This document shows, one piece after another, positions 5,428-14,123 of a DNA stretch of 37,161 bases. Every line of letters starts with the position of its first letter. Position 1 is the stretch's first letter. Source of the DNA: a virus; the IMG/VR virus record IMGVR_UViG_3300030098_001555, positions 1 through 37,161 of that record. One strand, written 5' to 3'. The notes beneath the pieces are model-generated. The model searched no databases. It saw nothing but the letters and a program-made list of their open reading frames with translations, and was not told where the DNA came from. The position numbers were made by a program, and so were the translations under genes.

Positions 5428-7611
5428 ATGACAAAAGGAAAACCATTAACAGATTCAGAACTTTCTTCGATATTACATTCCGAGATTAGTTCATCATTAG
5501 GTTACATAGGTTCAGATGTAACAAGCCAAAGACAAAAATCTTTGGAGTATTATTTTGGTGAACCATTCGGCAACGAACAAGAAGGTAGATCACAAGTTGT
5601 TTCAACAGATGTTAGTGATGTTATTGAATCAATACTACCTACATTATTGAGAACATTTGCAGCAAGTGATGACGTAGTTAGATGCGATCCTGTAACCGCA
5701 GAAGATGAAGAAGTTGCAAGACAAGCCAGTGATTATTTAAACTACGTTTTCAATAAAGACAACGATGGGTTTGTTGCTCTTTACACGCTATTTAAAGATG
5801 CCTTAATACAAAAAAACGGTATCGCAAAGATATACTGGGACACATCTGAAAAAAGAGAACAAGAAACTTACGAAAAGTTAAGTGAAGATGAATACATTAT
5901 GCTTATTGATGAGGATGGTGTAGATGTTAAAGAACACACGGAATACGCAGACCAAGATGCCATCACTGCAAAACAAAAAATGATGGAACAAACAGATGAC
6001 CCAATGTTGATGCAACAAATGGAAGATGCACCAACACCAATGCTACACGATTGTGTTATTACACGCACAGAAACTTATGGAAAAGTTAAAATAGAAACAA
6101 TACCACCTGAAGAATTTTTAATAGAACGTAGAGCAAAAAGTTTACAAGATGCAAATTTTCTTGCACACCGTACAACAGTTACAAGAACAGAACTAATTGA
6201 AGCAGGATTTGACGCAGACATAGTTAGTAGATTACCAAGTGATGTTGCTGACAAATACAATGAAGAAAAAATAGCACGTCATCGTAATTTAGATTATGAT
6301 TTCGATAGTAATTCAGGTGAAGCATCTACAGATGAAATTACAATATTTGAATGTTACTCACGCATTGACGTTGAAGGCGATGGCATTGCCAAGTTAAGAA
6401 AAATAACTATTGCAGGTACTGGTGGTTATGAAATATTAGATAACGAATTATGCGATAGCATACCGTTTGTTTCATTAACACCAATTATGGTTCCACACAG
6501 ATTCTTTGGTAGATCAGTTTCAGAAATGACTGAGGATTTACAACTTATTAAGTCTACAGTAATGAGGCAGTTGTTAGATAATATGTATTTAACAAACAAC
6601 AACAGAGTTGCAGTAATGGATGGCCAAGTAAATCTTGACGACCTATTGACTAACAGACCAGGTGGCGTAGTAAGAACTAAAGGTTCTCCAGGTCAAGTTA
6701 TGATGCCAATGCAAACACAAACTATTAATCAACAAGCATTTCCACTCCTTGAATATCTTGACACAGTAAGAGAACAACGTACAGGAATAACAAGATACTC
6801 GCAAGGTATGGATGCTGACTCTCTAAACAAAACAGCCACTGGTGTTAATGTAATATTAACCCAAGCTCAAATGAGGGTCGAGTTGATTGCACGTATCTTT
6901 GCCGAAACAGGTGTTAAAGATATGTTTACAAAGATATTTGAATTGGTGGTTAAACATCAAGATAAAGAAAGAATCATAAAAATTAGAAATACATTCGTAC
7001 CATTTAGACCGATGGAGTGGCGTAATCGTTGCAACATTTCAATTAACGTAGGTTTAGGTACAGGATCAAGAGATCAACAACTTTCAATCCTAAACAATAT
7101 TTTACAAACTCAATTAAAAGCATTGGAGTTACAAGGTACTCCTGCTGGTCCTATGGTTAATCTTAGAAACATCTACAATACACTTTCAAAAATTGTAGAA
7201 AACGCTGGATTAAAAAATGCTGGTCTGTTCTTTACAGACCCTGATGTAGGTATGCAACAAATGCCTCCACCTCAACCACCACAACCAACAGAGTTTGAGA
7301 AAGTATCTCAATTACAAGTTCAAGGTGAGAACTACAGGAAACAAATAGATAGTGAAATTAGAATAAAAGAATTAGAAAAAGGCTATCAAGAAATGATACT
7401 GAAGTTTGAAACTAGAATTAAAGAACTTGAGCTACAATACGGAACAAAAATTAATGAAGCTGAAATAAGGCGTGATGCAACGCTTGCAAAAGAAGATTTA
7501 GTTCAGCAAGGCAAGATAAGAGAGCAAGCTCAAAAAAGCATTGATAAACAACTTGACCAAGCACAACAAATCATGCAAAACGTAACTAATGGACAAAACC
7601 AATCTAAGTAA
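5428..7611 (+). CDS. P22-like portal protein
   Basis: The 727-aa length, the position after the large terminase and the domain pattern fit the P22-type portal that forms the dodecameric channel at one capsid vertex. The N-terminal region has the fold core with YYFGEPFGNEQEGRSQVVSTDV. The middle contains ITRYSQGMDADSLNKTATGV, the conserved segment of this family. The last 80 residues are a long charged coiled coil, comparable to the helical barrel that P22-type portals place inside the capsid. The C-terminal coding end overlaps the next gene by 23 bases. Confidence 0.93.
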   Translation: MTKGKPLTDSELSSILHSEISSSLGYIGSDVTSQRQKSLEYYFGEPFGNEQEGRSQVVSTDVSDVIESILPTLLRTFAASDDVVRCDPVTAEDEEVARQASDYLNYVFNKDNDGFVALYTLFKDALIQKNGIAKIYWDTSEKREQETYEKLSEDEYIMLIDEDGVDVKEHTEYADQDAITAKQKMMEQTDDPMLMQQMEDAPTPMLHDCVITRTETYGKVKIETIPPEEFLIERRAKSLQDANFLAHRTTVTRTELIEAGFDADIVSRLPSDVADKYNEEKIARHRNLDYDFDSNSGEASTDEITIFECYSRIDVEGDGIAKLRKITIAGTGGYEILDNELCDSIPFVSLTPIMVPHRFFGRSVSEMTEDLQLIKSTVMRQLLDNMYLTNNNRVAVMDGQVNLDDLLTNRPGGVVRTKGSPGQVMMPMQTQTINQQAFPLLEYLDTVREQRTGITRYSQGMDADSLNKTATGVNVILTQAQMRVELIARIFAETGVKDMFTKIFELVVKHQDKERIIKIRNTFVPFRPMEWRNRCNISINVGLGTGSRDQQLSILNNILQTQLKALELQGTPAGPMVNLRNIYNTLSKIVENAGLKNAGLFFTDPDVGMQQMPPPQPPQPTEFEKVSQLQVQGENYRKQIDSEIRIKELEKGYQEMILKFETRIKELELQYGTKINEAEIRRDATLAKEDLVQQGKIREQAQKSIDKQLDQAQQIMQNVTNGQNQSK

Positions 7612-7861
7612 AGAAGTATCAAGAGGCGAAAAAGCCAAACTACTTCTTGATGAACCATTGTTTAAAGAGGCGTTTGAACTTTTAAAAAAAGAGTATCAAG
7701 ATGCTTTAATACAAACAAAACACAATGAAGATGCAGAAAGAAAAGTCTTATGGTTAGCCTATCATCTTACTGACAAAGTGGAAAACCACTTTCGTACTGT
7801 AATGGACACAGGCAAACTTGCTGCACAACAAATCCAACAGCTTAAAAAGAATTCGACTTAA
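7589..7861 (+). CDS. small protein between portal and scaffold, 90 aa
   Basis: The protein is helical and charged, MDKTNLSKEVSRGEKAKLLL and onward, with EAFELLKKEYQDAL and KVLWLAYHLTDKVENHFRTV. Short helical proteins of about this size and place, between portal and scaffold, occur in many related phage genomes, but I know no proven function. The start overlaps the portal end by 23 bases, so expression is probably coupled. Its downstream edge has a 6-base inverted repeat, ATTCGA-CTTAAA-TCGAAT (7852-7869), with no T-tract. Confidence 0.75.
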   Translation: MDKTNLSKEVSRGEKAKLLLDEPLFKEAFELLKKEYQDALIQTKHNEDAERKVLWLAYHLTDKVENHFRTVMDTGKLAAQQIQQLKKNST

Positions 7862-7912
7862 ATCGAATACACCAACCCATAAGGGAGTGTAACATTTAAC
7901 AAGGAGGTTGTT

Positions 7913-8917
7913 ATGGCTGATAGCCAATCAACTAATGTTATCGAAGCAGGAAACTTAATCAAAGGTCTGATGACTGGAGATACGTCTGCCGATACACCAG
8001 TAGAGGAAGCAGTAGCTAAATCTACAGAAGAAGCAACAGAAGAAACAGAAGTAGAAACTTCTAGTGAAGAAACTGTAAATCCAAGTGATGTTCCTTACAT
8101 GAATCAAGAAAATGATGATTTAACTAATGAACAAAACAAATTATCTGAGTCGACTGATATACAAGAAAACTCTGAGGAGCCTGTTTACACTGTAACCATT
8201 GATGGTACAGACTATGAGGTGACCCAAGATGAGTTAATTCAAGGGTATCAACGAAATGCAGATTACACTCGTAAAACACAGGAACTTGCTGCTGAAAAAC
8301 AACAGTCAAGTGACTTTGTAGAACGATCAAAAAAAGACGTTGAACGAAAGTTAACTAGACTTGACGAATTAAACAAGTCCGCACAAGCACAACTTCAACA
8401 AGAATACGCACAAATAGACTTTGAAAAACTATATGACGAAGATCCTGTAGAAGCTGCAAGACTAGAGCATAAAATGCGAAGGAAAAACGAGCAACTTCAA
8501 CAAGTGCAACAGCAAACTAACCAACTTCAAATGGAAGAGTTTCAAAAGTATCTTGATGAACAACAAAAGCAATTAAATATAAAAGTTCCAGAAATGAATC
8601 ATCCTGAAAAAGGAACGCAATTTAGAAAACAAATGCGTGATTATCTTTCTAATATGGGCTTTAAAGGTCAAGAAATTGACTCTATTTATGACCACAGATA
8701 TGTTTTACTTGTTAGAGATGCGATGAATTATCGTAATCTTCAAAAAGCTAAACCAGAAATAAAAAAGAAAGCGGTCAATGCTCCTAAAGTTGTAAGAGGC
8801 GGTGTGTCTAAGACGAAAGGTCAACAGTTAGCTGAAGAGAAACGTCAACAACTCTCAAAGCTACGTAAAACTGGTAAGGTTGCAGATGCAGCTAAACTGT
8901 TTCGTAGTTTAGTATAA
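7913..8917 (+). CDS. scaffolding protein
   Basis: This 334-aa protein directly precedes the capsid gene. The first 90 residues are disordered and acidic. A VTIDGTDYEVTQDELIQGYQ motif with NADYTRKTQEL follows (about residues 94-125), a signature of phage scaffold proteins. The rest is a Gln- and Lys-rich coiled coil with a basic C-terminus, the part that usually contacts the capsid protein. Scaffold guides prohead assembly and is then released. It has a very strong ribosome site (AAGGAGG at 7900-7906), matching the need for many copies. Confidence 0.88.
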   Translation: MADSQSTNVIEAGNLIKGLMTGDTSADTPVEEAVAKSTEEATEETEVETSSEETVNPSDVPYMNQENDDLTNEQNKLSESTDIQENSEEPVYTVTIDGTDYEVTQDELIQGYQRNADYTRKTQELAAEKQQSSDFVERSKKDVERKLTRLDELNKSAQAQLQQEYAQIDFEKLYDEDPVEAARLEHKMRRKNEQLQQVQQQTNQLQMEEFQKYLDEQQKQLNIKVPEMNHPEKGTQFRKQMRDYLSNMGFKGQEIDSIYDHRYVLLVRDAMNYRNLQKAKPEIKKKAVNAPKVVRGGVSKTKGQQLAEEKRQQLSKLRKTGKVADAAKLFRSLV

Positions 8918-8933
8918 CAAGAAGGAGGCTGTA

Positions 8934-9881
8934 ATGGCACAACCAACAAACTTGTATGATACGTATGACACCACTGGTATTCGAGAGGATTTAGTAGATG
9001 TAATCTATAATGTTTCTCCAGAAGATACCCCAATATTGAGTGCAATACCTCGTACAACCGCAAAATCAACAAAGCACGAATGGCAACTTGATAGTCTTGC
9101 TACACCTGCAACTAACGCAGTTATTGAAGGTGATGACGCAACTATTGATGCTATGACTGCTACAACAAGAGCTTTCAACTATTGTCAAATTTCTGACAAA
9201 GTTGTAGCATTGTCAGGCACACAATCTGCTGTAGATGCAGCAGGTAGAGCTGACGAAATGGCATATCAAATTGCTAAAAAATCAAAAGAACTAAAGAAAG
9301 ACATGGAGTTTGATCTAATCGAGCCGAATGTACAAGTCGCTGGTTCAGCAACTGCTGCTAGAGAGCTAGGATCTATTCCTACTTGGTTAAAAACTAACGG
9401 TGATGCTGGAACTTCTGGTTCACTTTCTACTGGTTCTGGTACTGACTTACCTGGTTCAGGTACAGACAGAGACCTAACTGAAGCAATTTTAAAAACAGTT
9501 ATTAAAGAAGTTTACACATCAGGTGGAGACATGGATATGTTAGTATGTCCACCATCAGTTAAACAAGTAATATCTGGTTTTAATGCTAATACAACTAGAT
9601 TTGGTCCTGCAGGAGACAAAACTGAATATGCAGCTATTGACGTTTATAGCTCAGACTTTGGTGATCTTCGCATCGTACCAAACAGAGTAATGGCTACTAC
9701 TGACGCTAAAGATGTATTTATCCTACAGCGTGATATGTTAGCTACTGCTTACCTAAGAGATTTCCAAATTCAGGATCTTGCCAAAACTGGTGACTCTGAA
9801 AAGAAACAACTTTTATGTGAGTACACATTGGAAGTACGAAATGAAGCCGCACACGGTATCATTTTAGATATTAACCAATAA
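8934..9881 (+). CDS. major capsid protein, SU10/DUF5309 type
   Basis: The 315-aa protein starts MAQPTNLYDTYDTTGIREDL and contains TPILSAIPRTTAKSTKHEWQ, NYCQISDKVVALSGTQSAVD and DMEFDLIEPN, which together match the SU10-type (formerly DUF5309) capsid family with an HK97 fold. This forms the icosahedral or elongated shell. An AGGAGG ribosome site lies 6 bases before the ATG. A GC-rich hairpin follows the stop at 9890-9910 and probably sets the high ratio of capsid to downstream transcripts. Confidence 0.93.
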   Translation: MAQPTNLYDTYDTTGIREDLVDVIYNVSPEDTPILSAIPRTTAKSTKHEWQLDSLATPATNAVIEGDDATIDAMTATTRAFNYCQISDKVVALSGTQSAVDAAGRADEMAYQIAKKSKELKKDMEFDLIEPNVQVAGSATAARELGSIPTWLKTNGDAGTSGSLSTGSGTDLPGSGTDRDLTEAILKTVIKEVYTSGGDMDMLVCPPSVKQVISGFNANTTRFGPAGDKTEYAAIDVYSSDFGDLRIVPNRVMATTDAKDVFILQRDMLATAYLRDFQIQDLAKTGDSEKKQLLCEYTLEVRNEAAHGIILDINQ

Positions 9882-9889
9882 TACTAATT

Positions 9890-9910
9890 AGGGGGAGCTA
9901 GTCTCCCCCT
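9890..9910 (+). terminator. hairpin terminator after the capsid gene
   Basis: AGGGGGAG (9890-9897) and CTCCCCCT (9903-9910) form a perfect 8-base stem with a 5-base loop. This is by far the most GC-rich hairpin in an AT-rich window. The run of T after it is short (TTTAGAAAATTT), so it probably stops only part of the transcripts or stabilises the capsid mRNA. Confidence 0.75.
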
Positions 9911-9931
9911 TTAGAAAATTTAAGGAATATT

Positions 9932-10207
9932 ATGTATTACAAATTAACAGGAACAGTCCAAAAGGTAGATTACACAGATACTGCTGCTAATAGTTCTGCA
10001 ACATCAGACCACATAAGGTTTGTAAGGTTGTATGCGACTACGGATTGTCATATATCAATAAACAACCCTGCAGTTACAGCAACTGCATCTATGACACCAT
10101 TACAAGCCAAAGAAGTAGAAATATTTAAAGTAGCACCAGGCAATATTATATCTGTAATTAGAACTTCTGGTAATGGATCATTGTATATTTCAGAATTGAC
10201 GGAGTAA
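9932..10207 (+). CDS. virion-associated small protein A (paralog of 10211-10507)
   Basis: This 91-aa beta-rich protein lies just after the capsid gene. Its second half, RLYATTDCHISINNPAVTAT through IISVIRTSGNGSLYISELTE, aligns with the next protein along its length and ends in the same SELT motif. Proteins of this kind after the capsid gene are often decoration, neck or head-fibre components. That role is inferred from place and composition. It starts at ATG 9932 after a TAAGGA ribosome site, beyond the terminator hairpin. Confidence 0.7.
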   Translation: MYYKLTGTVQKVDYTDTAANSSATSDHIRFVRLYATTDCHISINNPAVTATASMTPLQAKEVEIFKVAPGNIISVIRTSGNGSLYISELTE

Positions 10208-10210
10208 ATT

Positions 10211-10507
10211 ATGTCTGATAACAAATCGCCAACCACGTTTAAAATAGGATCAACACAAACTGTAGCTGTAGGTTCAACCTCTGCTGCGTCAAGTGCATTT
10301 GGTTCACAAACTAGAGAAATAAGAATTGTAACAACAGTAGATGCTTATGTGGAAATGAACGCTACATCGCCAACTGCTTCTTCAAGTAGTCTCATCGTTC
10401 CTGCATTTACTCCTGAATATTTTAGAGTCACACCATCAACTAAAGTTGCTGTGTTAAGAGTTGGATCTACTGACGGAACTTCAAGGGTATCTGAACTTAC
10501 ACAATGA
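10211..10507 (+). CDS. virion-associated small protein B (paralog of 9932-10207)
   Basis: The 98-aa protein resembles its upstream neighbour: EIRIVTTVDAYVEMNATSPT, PEYFRVTPSTKVAVLRVGST and the closing SRVSELTQ line up with that protein. The N-terminus is Ser- and Thr-rich, typical of exposed virion proteins. The pair probably arose by tandem duplication. A third, more distant relative may be 15517-15843. The ribosome site is GGAG in ACGGAGTAAATT, and the stop overlaps the next start by 4 bases (ATGA). Confidence 0.7.
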   Translation: MSDNKSPTTFKIGSTQTVAVGSTSAASSAFGSQTREIRIVTTVDAYVEMNATSPTASSSSLIVPAFTPEYFRVTPSTKVAVLRVGSTDGTSRVSELTQ

Positions 10508-10686
10508 CGATTGCTACAAGGTTTTCTCATAGAGGACAAGATAGATATAGAGATAGAAGAACCGATGCACCAAACGATAATATTAAATTAGAAGATGGTA
10601 CTTACTTGCTCATACAAGCAGGAGATAATATAAAACTAGAACAAGCTGTAGGTACTGTATTTAGTGGTAGACCAATTCCTAACTAA
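10504..10686 (+). CDS. hypothetical protein, 60 aa
   Basis: It starts with the ATGA overlap at 10504. The N-terminal half is very basic (RFSHRGQDRYRDRRTD) and the C-terminal half has two similar pieces, DNIKLEDGTYLLIQAG and DNIKLEQAVGTVFSG, which look like an internal repeat forming a small beta structure. Its last base-pair overlap with the next gene is TAATG. It belongs to the chain of small genes between capsid and tail proteins; the function is unknown. Confidence 0.6.
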   Translation: MTIATRFSHRGQDRYRDRRTDAPNDNIKLEDGTYLLIQAGDNIKLEQAVGTVFSGRPIPN

Positions 10687-10823
10687 TGGCTAAAAAGTGG
10701 AAAGCACATACAGAACATGAGGCTATTCATCATGGAACATCTATTGGCAGAAATCCAAAGATGAGTTCTATGAACAAACATAAAAGAAGATCATTTAAAA
10801 AATATAGAGGTCAAGGCAGATGA
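10686..10823 (+). CDS. basic small protein, 45 aa
   Basis: Forty-five codons starting MAKKWKAHTEHEAIHHGTSI and ending in a strongly basic tail with NKHKRRSFKKYRGQGR. His, Lys and Arg make up nearly half of the residues, so nucleic-acid binding or packing is possible. It starts from a TAATG overlap and ends in an ATGA overlap with the next frame, and this tight tiling supports it as a real gene despite its size. No family is recognised. Confidence 0.5.
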   Translation: MAKKWKAHTEHEAIHHGTSIGRNPKMSSMNKHKRRSFKKYRGQGR

Positions 10824-10894
10824 CATTTAAGGAACTTGTCGAACTTCTAAAACAAAAAGAAAAACAAACTAAAAAGAAGAAACGGACTAAATAA
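10820..10894 (+). CDS. 24-aa lysine-rich peptide
   Basis: The frame ATG 10820 to TAA 10894 encodes MTFKELVELLKQKEKQTKKK and four more residues. A short amphipathic helix is followed by a poly-basic tail. The start overlaps the previous stop (ATGA) and the stop overlaps the next start (TAATG), so it fills the gap exactly. It could be a true peptide or serve mainly to carry ribosomes to the next start. Confidence 0.35.
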   Translation: MTFKELVELLKQKEKQTKKKKRTK

Positions 10895-11688
10895 TGGCAG
10901 ATAGTAAGATTAGTGATTTAACCGCATTATCATCTCCAGCAAATGATGACGTATTTGCTATTGTTGATACCGATGCAGGTCAAACAAAAAAAATAACATT
11001 TGCAAATATTAACTCAGCAGTATCTGCTTCTGTATCTGCAGACGATATAGGAACTGGTGACGGTGCAGTTAGTATTGCAACAAGCTCTGGTAATATAACT
11101 ATAGATGCACAAGCAGGTGATACTGATATTATATTTAAAGGAACAGATAGTTCGTCAGATATAACAGCTTTAACACTAGATATGTCAGAAGCTGGAGCTG
11201 CTGTATTTAACTCTACTGTTACTGCTACAGGATTTATAATTGGTAGTGCATCCATTGATGAAACAGAATTAGAAATATTAGATGGAGCTACTCTTTCTAC
11301 TACTGAATTAAATTATGTTGACGGTGTTACCAGTGCCATCCAAACACAGCTAAATACTAAATCACATATTAATTATAATTTAACTAAGACAGCAAACTAT
11401 ACTGCTGTTGCTGGTGATAAAATATTATGTGATACTTCAGGTGGTGCATTTACAATTACACTTCCTGCTAGTCCTAGTGCTGGTGATGAAGTTCATGTAC
11501 TCGATGCAACTGCATCTTTTGACAACAACAACTTAACAGTTGCAAGAAACAGTTTAAAAATACAAGGTGGTACTGCAGACCTTACACTAACTACCGAAAA
11601 TACTGGTATTGGTCTTGTATATATGAACTCAACTTATGGATGGAGAGTTTTAATAGACGCATACGATGTAACTTTAACGGAGTTATAG
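10894..11688 (+). CDS. fibre-like virion protein, 264 aa
   Basis: The N-terminal motif MADSKISDLTALSSPANDDV with FAIVDTDAGQTKKI is a common attachment segment of phage fibre and head-fibre proteins. The middle is Ser-, Thr- and Asp-rich, with ILDGATLSTTELNYVDGVTS, the repeat type found in trimeric tail fibres. The C-terminal 100 residues (YTAVAGDKILCDTSGGAFTI and following) resemble a small beta-domain seen in fibre tips. It is probably exposed on the virion and may bind the host. The position near the capsid genes also allows a head fibre. Confidence 0.65.
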   Translation: MADSKISDLTALSSPANDDVFAIVDTDAGQTKKITFANINSAVSASVSADDIGTGDGAVSIATSSGNITIDAQAGDTDIIFKGTDSSSDITALTLDMSEAGAAVFNSTVTATGFIIGSASIDETELEILDGATLSTTELNYVDGVTSAIQTQLNTKSHINYNLTKTANYTAVAGDKILCDTSGGAFTITLPASPSAGDEVHVLDATASFDNNNLTVARNSLKIQGGTADLTLTTENTGIGLVYMNSTYGWRVLIDAYDVTLTEL

Positions 11689-11689
11689 T

Positions 11690-12007
11690 ATGGAAAATAT
11701 TTACAATCCTAACCAACAAATTCACATTGATAGGGGTTCTCGTAAACTTGTCGTAAGAAGTAGACAAGATACAACTCCTATCTTAGAACAAAATAAAACA
11801 TTTCGTAATCATATACCTGAAGCACAAACAGGTGATTTACAACGCATAGCACAGATACCTGTGATTGCATTAAAAGTAAAAACCAAAGAAAGATTTGGTC
11901 ACTCTAACTTTTACAAACTTGATAGTGAACAACAAAAAAACATTATTAGGGAAATGGTAAACAGTAATGAGTATATGTTTTTTAGAACAGGAGATAAGAA
12001 ATTATAA
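11690..12007 (+). CDS. conserved phage protein before the tail adaptor, 105 aa
   Basis: The protein contains FRNHIPEAQTGDLQRIAQIP, then VKTKERFGHSNFYKLDSEQQ and a C-terminus ending FFRTGDKKL. Proteins with a GD-x-x-RIA-x-IP segment of this size sit before tail genes in many podoviruses, from memory, but without an assigned function. It starts one base after the stop of the fibre-like gene and its stop overlaps the adaptor gene (TAATG), so it is translated as part of the same block. Confidence 0.65.
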   Translation: MENIYNPNQQIHIDRGSRKLVVRSRQDTTPILEQNKTFRNHIPEAQTGDLQRIAQIPVIALKVKTKERFGHSNFYKLDSEQQKNIIREMVNSNEYMFFRTGDKKL

Positions 12008-12657
12008 TGGCATTAGATACATACGCAAATTTAAAAACAGCTATAGCAAACTTCTTAGCAAGAGATGATCTTACTTCTGAAATAGATGACTTTATAGATT
12101 TAACAGAAGCAGACTTTAATCGTAGATTAAGAATAAGACCAATGGAAGTAGTTGACTCTTCTTTTTCAATAGACGCAGCTACAGAGGCTTTGCCTACTGG
12201 GTTTTTAAAAGTAAGAAGTTTTGTTTTAACAAGTCCTAATCCTGATAGAACATTAGTATTAATGACACCCTTTCATCAAGCCGAAACAACAGGCTCAGAT
12301 AGTTCTGGCCAACCAAGAGGCTACTCTATTGAAGGCTCAAACTTTAGGTTTAGTCCTGTACCAGATTCTACGTACACTGCTAGATTAAGTTATTACAAAG
12401 CATTTGACCCTATAAGTTCATCTACAGCAACTAATCATATTTTAACAAACTATCCTGATATATATTTATTTGGTGCTTTATATTTTGGTTCTACATTCTT
12501 ACGAGGAATGGACCCACAAACCGTTGCACAATTTAAAGGTCAATATGAAGCTGCATTACAACAAGCAGAAATTGCTGATAGCAAAGATAAATATAATGGT
12601 TCGCCTTTAGTACAAAGGTCAGGAATTAACATTAACAATTTTGATAACGTAAGATAA
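12007..12657 (+). CDS. head-tail adaptor protein
   Basis: This 216-aa protein begins MALDTYANLKTAIANFLARD, followed by the helical IDDFIDLTEADFNRRLRIRP, the hallmark of the phage adaptor family that binds under the portal ring. The rest (SYSIEGSNFRFSPVP-like segments and a long helical end with FGSTFLRGMD) also fits. It should form the ring joining portal and tail, like P22 gp4 or related connectors. It is directly upstream of the gp10-like gene, the usual order. Confidence 0.82.
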   Translation: MALDTYANLKTAIANFLARDDLTSEIDDFIDLTEADFNRRLRIRPMEVVDSSFSIDAATEALPTGFLKVRSFVLTSPNPDRTLVLMTPFHQAETTGSDSSGQPRGYSIEGSNFRFSPVPDSTYTARLSYYKAFDPISSSTATNHILTNYPDIYLFGALYFGSTFLRGMDPQTVAQFKGQYEAALQQAEIADSKDKYNGSPLVQRSGININNFDNVR

Positions 12658-14123
12658 TGCAAGTACCTTTTGGAGAATGGCTACCAGACCTACCAGATCA
12701 CGTAAATCCTGGCACTACACAAGCCTTAAATGTATTTCCTGCTGCTAACAGTTATAGACCTTTTCAGAACATAGCTGTTACTTCAAGCAATGCACTAACA
12801 GCAAGATGTCAAGGAGCTAGGTCGTTTAAATCTGATGGTGGTGTAGTAAGTATATTTGCTGGTGACGCAACCAAGCTATATAAATTAACATCTAATGCTT
12901 TTGTAGATGAAAGTGGTGGAACGACATTTAGTTTCTCAGATAATTTTTATTGGGATTTTATAAGGTTTGGTGAAGTTGTTATAGCATTTAATGGTGATGA
13001 TGCTCCTCAAGCCTGGACATTAGATTCATCATCTGACTTTGCTGCATTAGGAGGGTCACCTCCAACATTTAGACACGCTGCAGTTGTAAACAACTTTGTA
13101 GTCACAGGGTTTCAACCGTCTGCACAAAACAAAGTACAATGGTCAGCAGTAAATAGTGCAACAAGTTGGACAGCAGGTACTAATCAAGCTGACTCAGAGA
13201 CATTACCTGAAGGTGGGGTAATTACAGGTGTTACTGGTGGACAGTATGGATTAATATTCCAAGAAAATAGAATTACACGAATGGATTATCGTGGTGGCAA
13301 TGTTATTTTTTCTTTTAGGCGTGTTGAAGATAACAGGGGGGCTGTGCAAGGCAAAAACGTAATTCAGGTTGGTAATTTAGTTTACTTCTTATCTGAAGAT
13401 GGTTTTTATGTTACAGACGGTTCTATTGCAAAACCACTTGGTGCTAACAAAGTAGACCGTTTCTTTTACAATGATTTAAAAACATCTTTACGAGAAAGAG
13501 TAAGAGCATCATACGACCACGAAAACAAATTAGTAATGTGGTCTTATCCATCTGCTACAGGTAATAACTCAAGTACGCAAAACGATAAAATATTAATTTA
13601 CCATATTGGTAGTGATCGTTGGTCATTAGTTGAAATAGACCACGAAGTTATTATAGATTTCTTGTCAGCAGGATATACATTAGAAGAATTAGATGATTAC
13701 CCTGCATCAGGTACAAACGATATAGATGCTATTACGGTTTCGTTAGATAGTGCTTGGTTCTCTGGTGGATTACGTTCTGTTGGTGTATTTGACACTGACC
13801 ATAAATTAGGATCCTTTGGTGGAGATACTTTAAAAGCAGAAATTGGAACTGCTGAAACAGAAATATTTCCACAAAGTAGGTCTTTAGTAACTCACGTTAG
13901 ACCTATTGTTGATACATCATCTGCTACAGGTTCGCTAAGTTTTAGAAACAGAGTTGCTGATACTGCATCAACAACTGCTGAGAGTGCAATGCACACCACA
14001 GGAACCATACCGTTTCATAAAAGTGCAAGATATTTTAAATTTAACTTACAAGTTCCAGCAGCATCTACGTGGACAGACGCACAAGGAATTGACATAGAAG
14101 CAATTAAAGAAGGATATAGATAA
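12657..14123 (+). CDS. packaged-DNA stabilisation / tail hub protein, P22 gp10-like
   Basis: The 488-aa protein starts MQVPFGEWLPDLPDHVNPGT and has repeated beta-strand segments (YGLIFQENRITRMDYRGG, VYFLSEDGFYVTDG, KLVMWSYPS) expected for a beta-propeller-like tail hub. P22 gp10 and its relatives close the portal after packaging and anchor the spikes. The C-terminal third (about residues 350-488) may be a separate domain holding fibres. Start and stop overlap both neighbours by one base or so, consistent with an operon of stoichiometrically linked tail proteins. Confidence 0.82.
   Translation: MQVPFGEWLPDLPDHVNPGTTQALNVFPAANSYRPFQNIAVTSSNALTARCQGARSFKSDGGVVSIFAGDATKLYKLTSNAFVDESGGTTFSFSDNFYWDFIRFGEVVIAFNGDDAPQAWTLDSSSDFAALGGSPPTFRHAAVVNNFVVTGFQPSAQNKVQWSAVNSATSWTAGTNQADSETLPEGGVITGVTGGQYGLIFQENRITRMDYRGGNVIFSFRRVEDNRGAVQGKNVIQVGNLVYFLSEDGFYVTDGSIAKPLGANKVDRFFYNDLKTSLRERVRASYDHENKLVMWSYPSATGNNSSTQNDKILIYHIGSDRWSLVEIDHEVIIDFLSAGYTLEELDDYPASGTNDIDAITVSLDSAWFSGGLRSVGVFDTDHKLGSFGGDTLKAEIGTAETEIFPQSRSLVTHVRPIVDTSSATGSLSFRNRVADTASTTAESAMHTTGTIPFHKSARYFKFNLQVPAASTWTDAQGIDIEAIKEGYR

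Noticed and set aside
7852-7869. Small inverted repeat ATTCGA-CTTAAA-TCGAAT before the scaffold gene
   Set aside because: The stem is only six bases, mostly A/T, without a T-run, so it is too weak to call a terminator.
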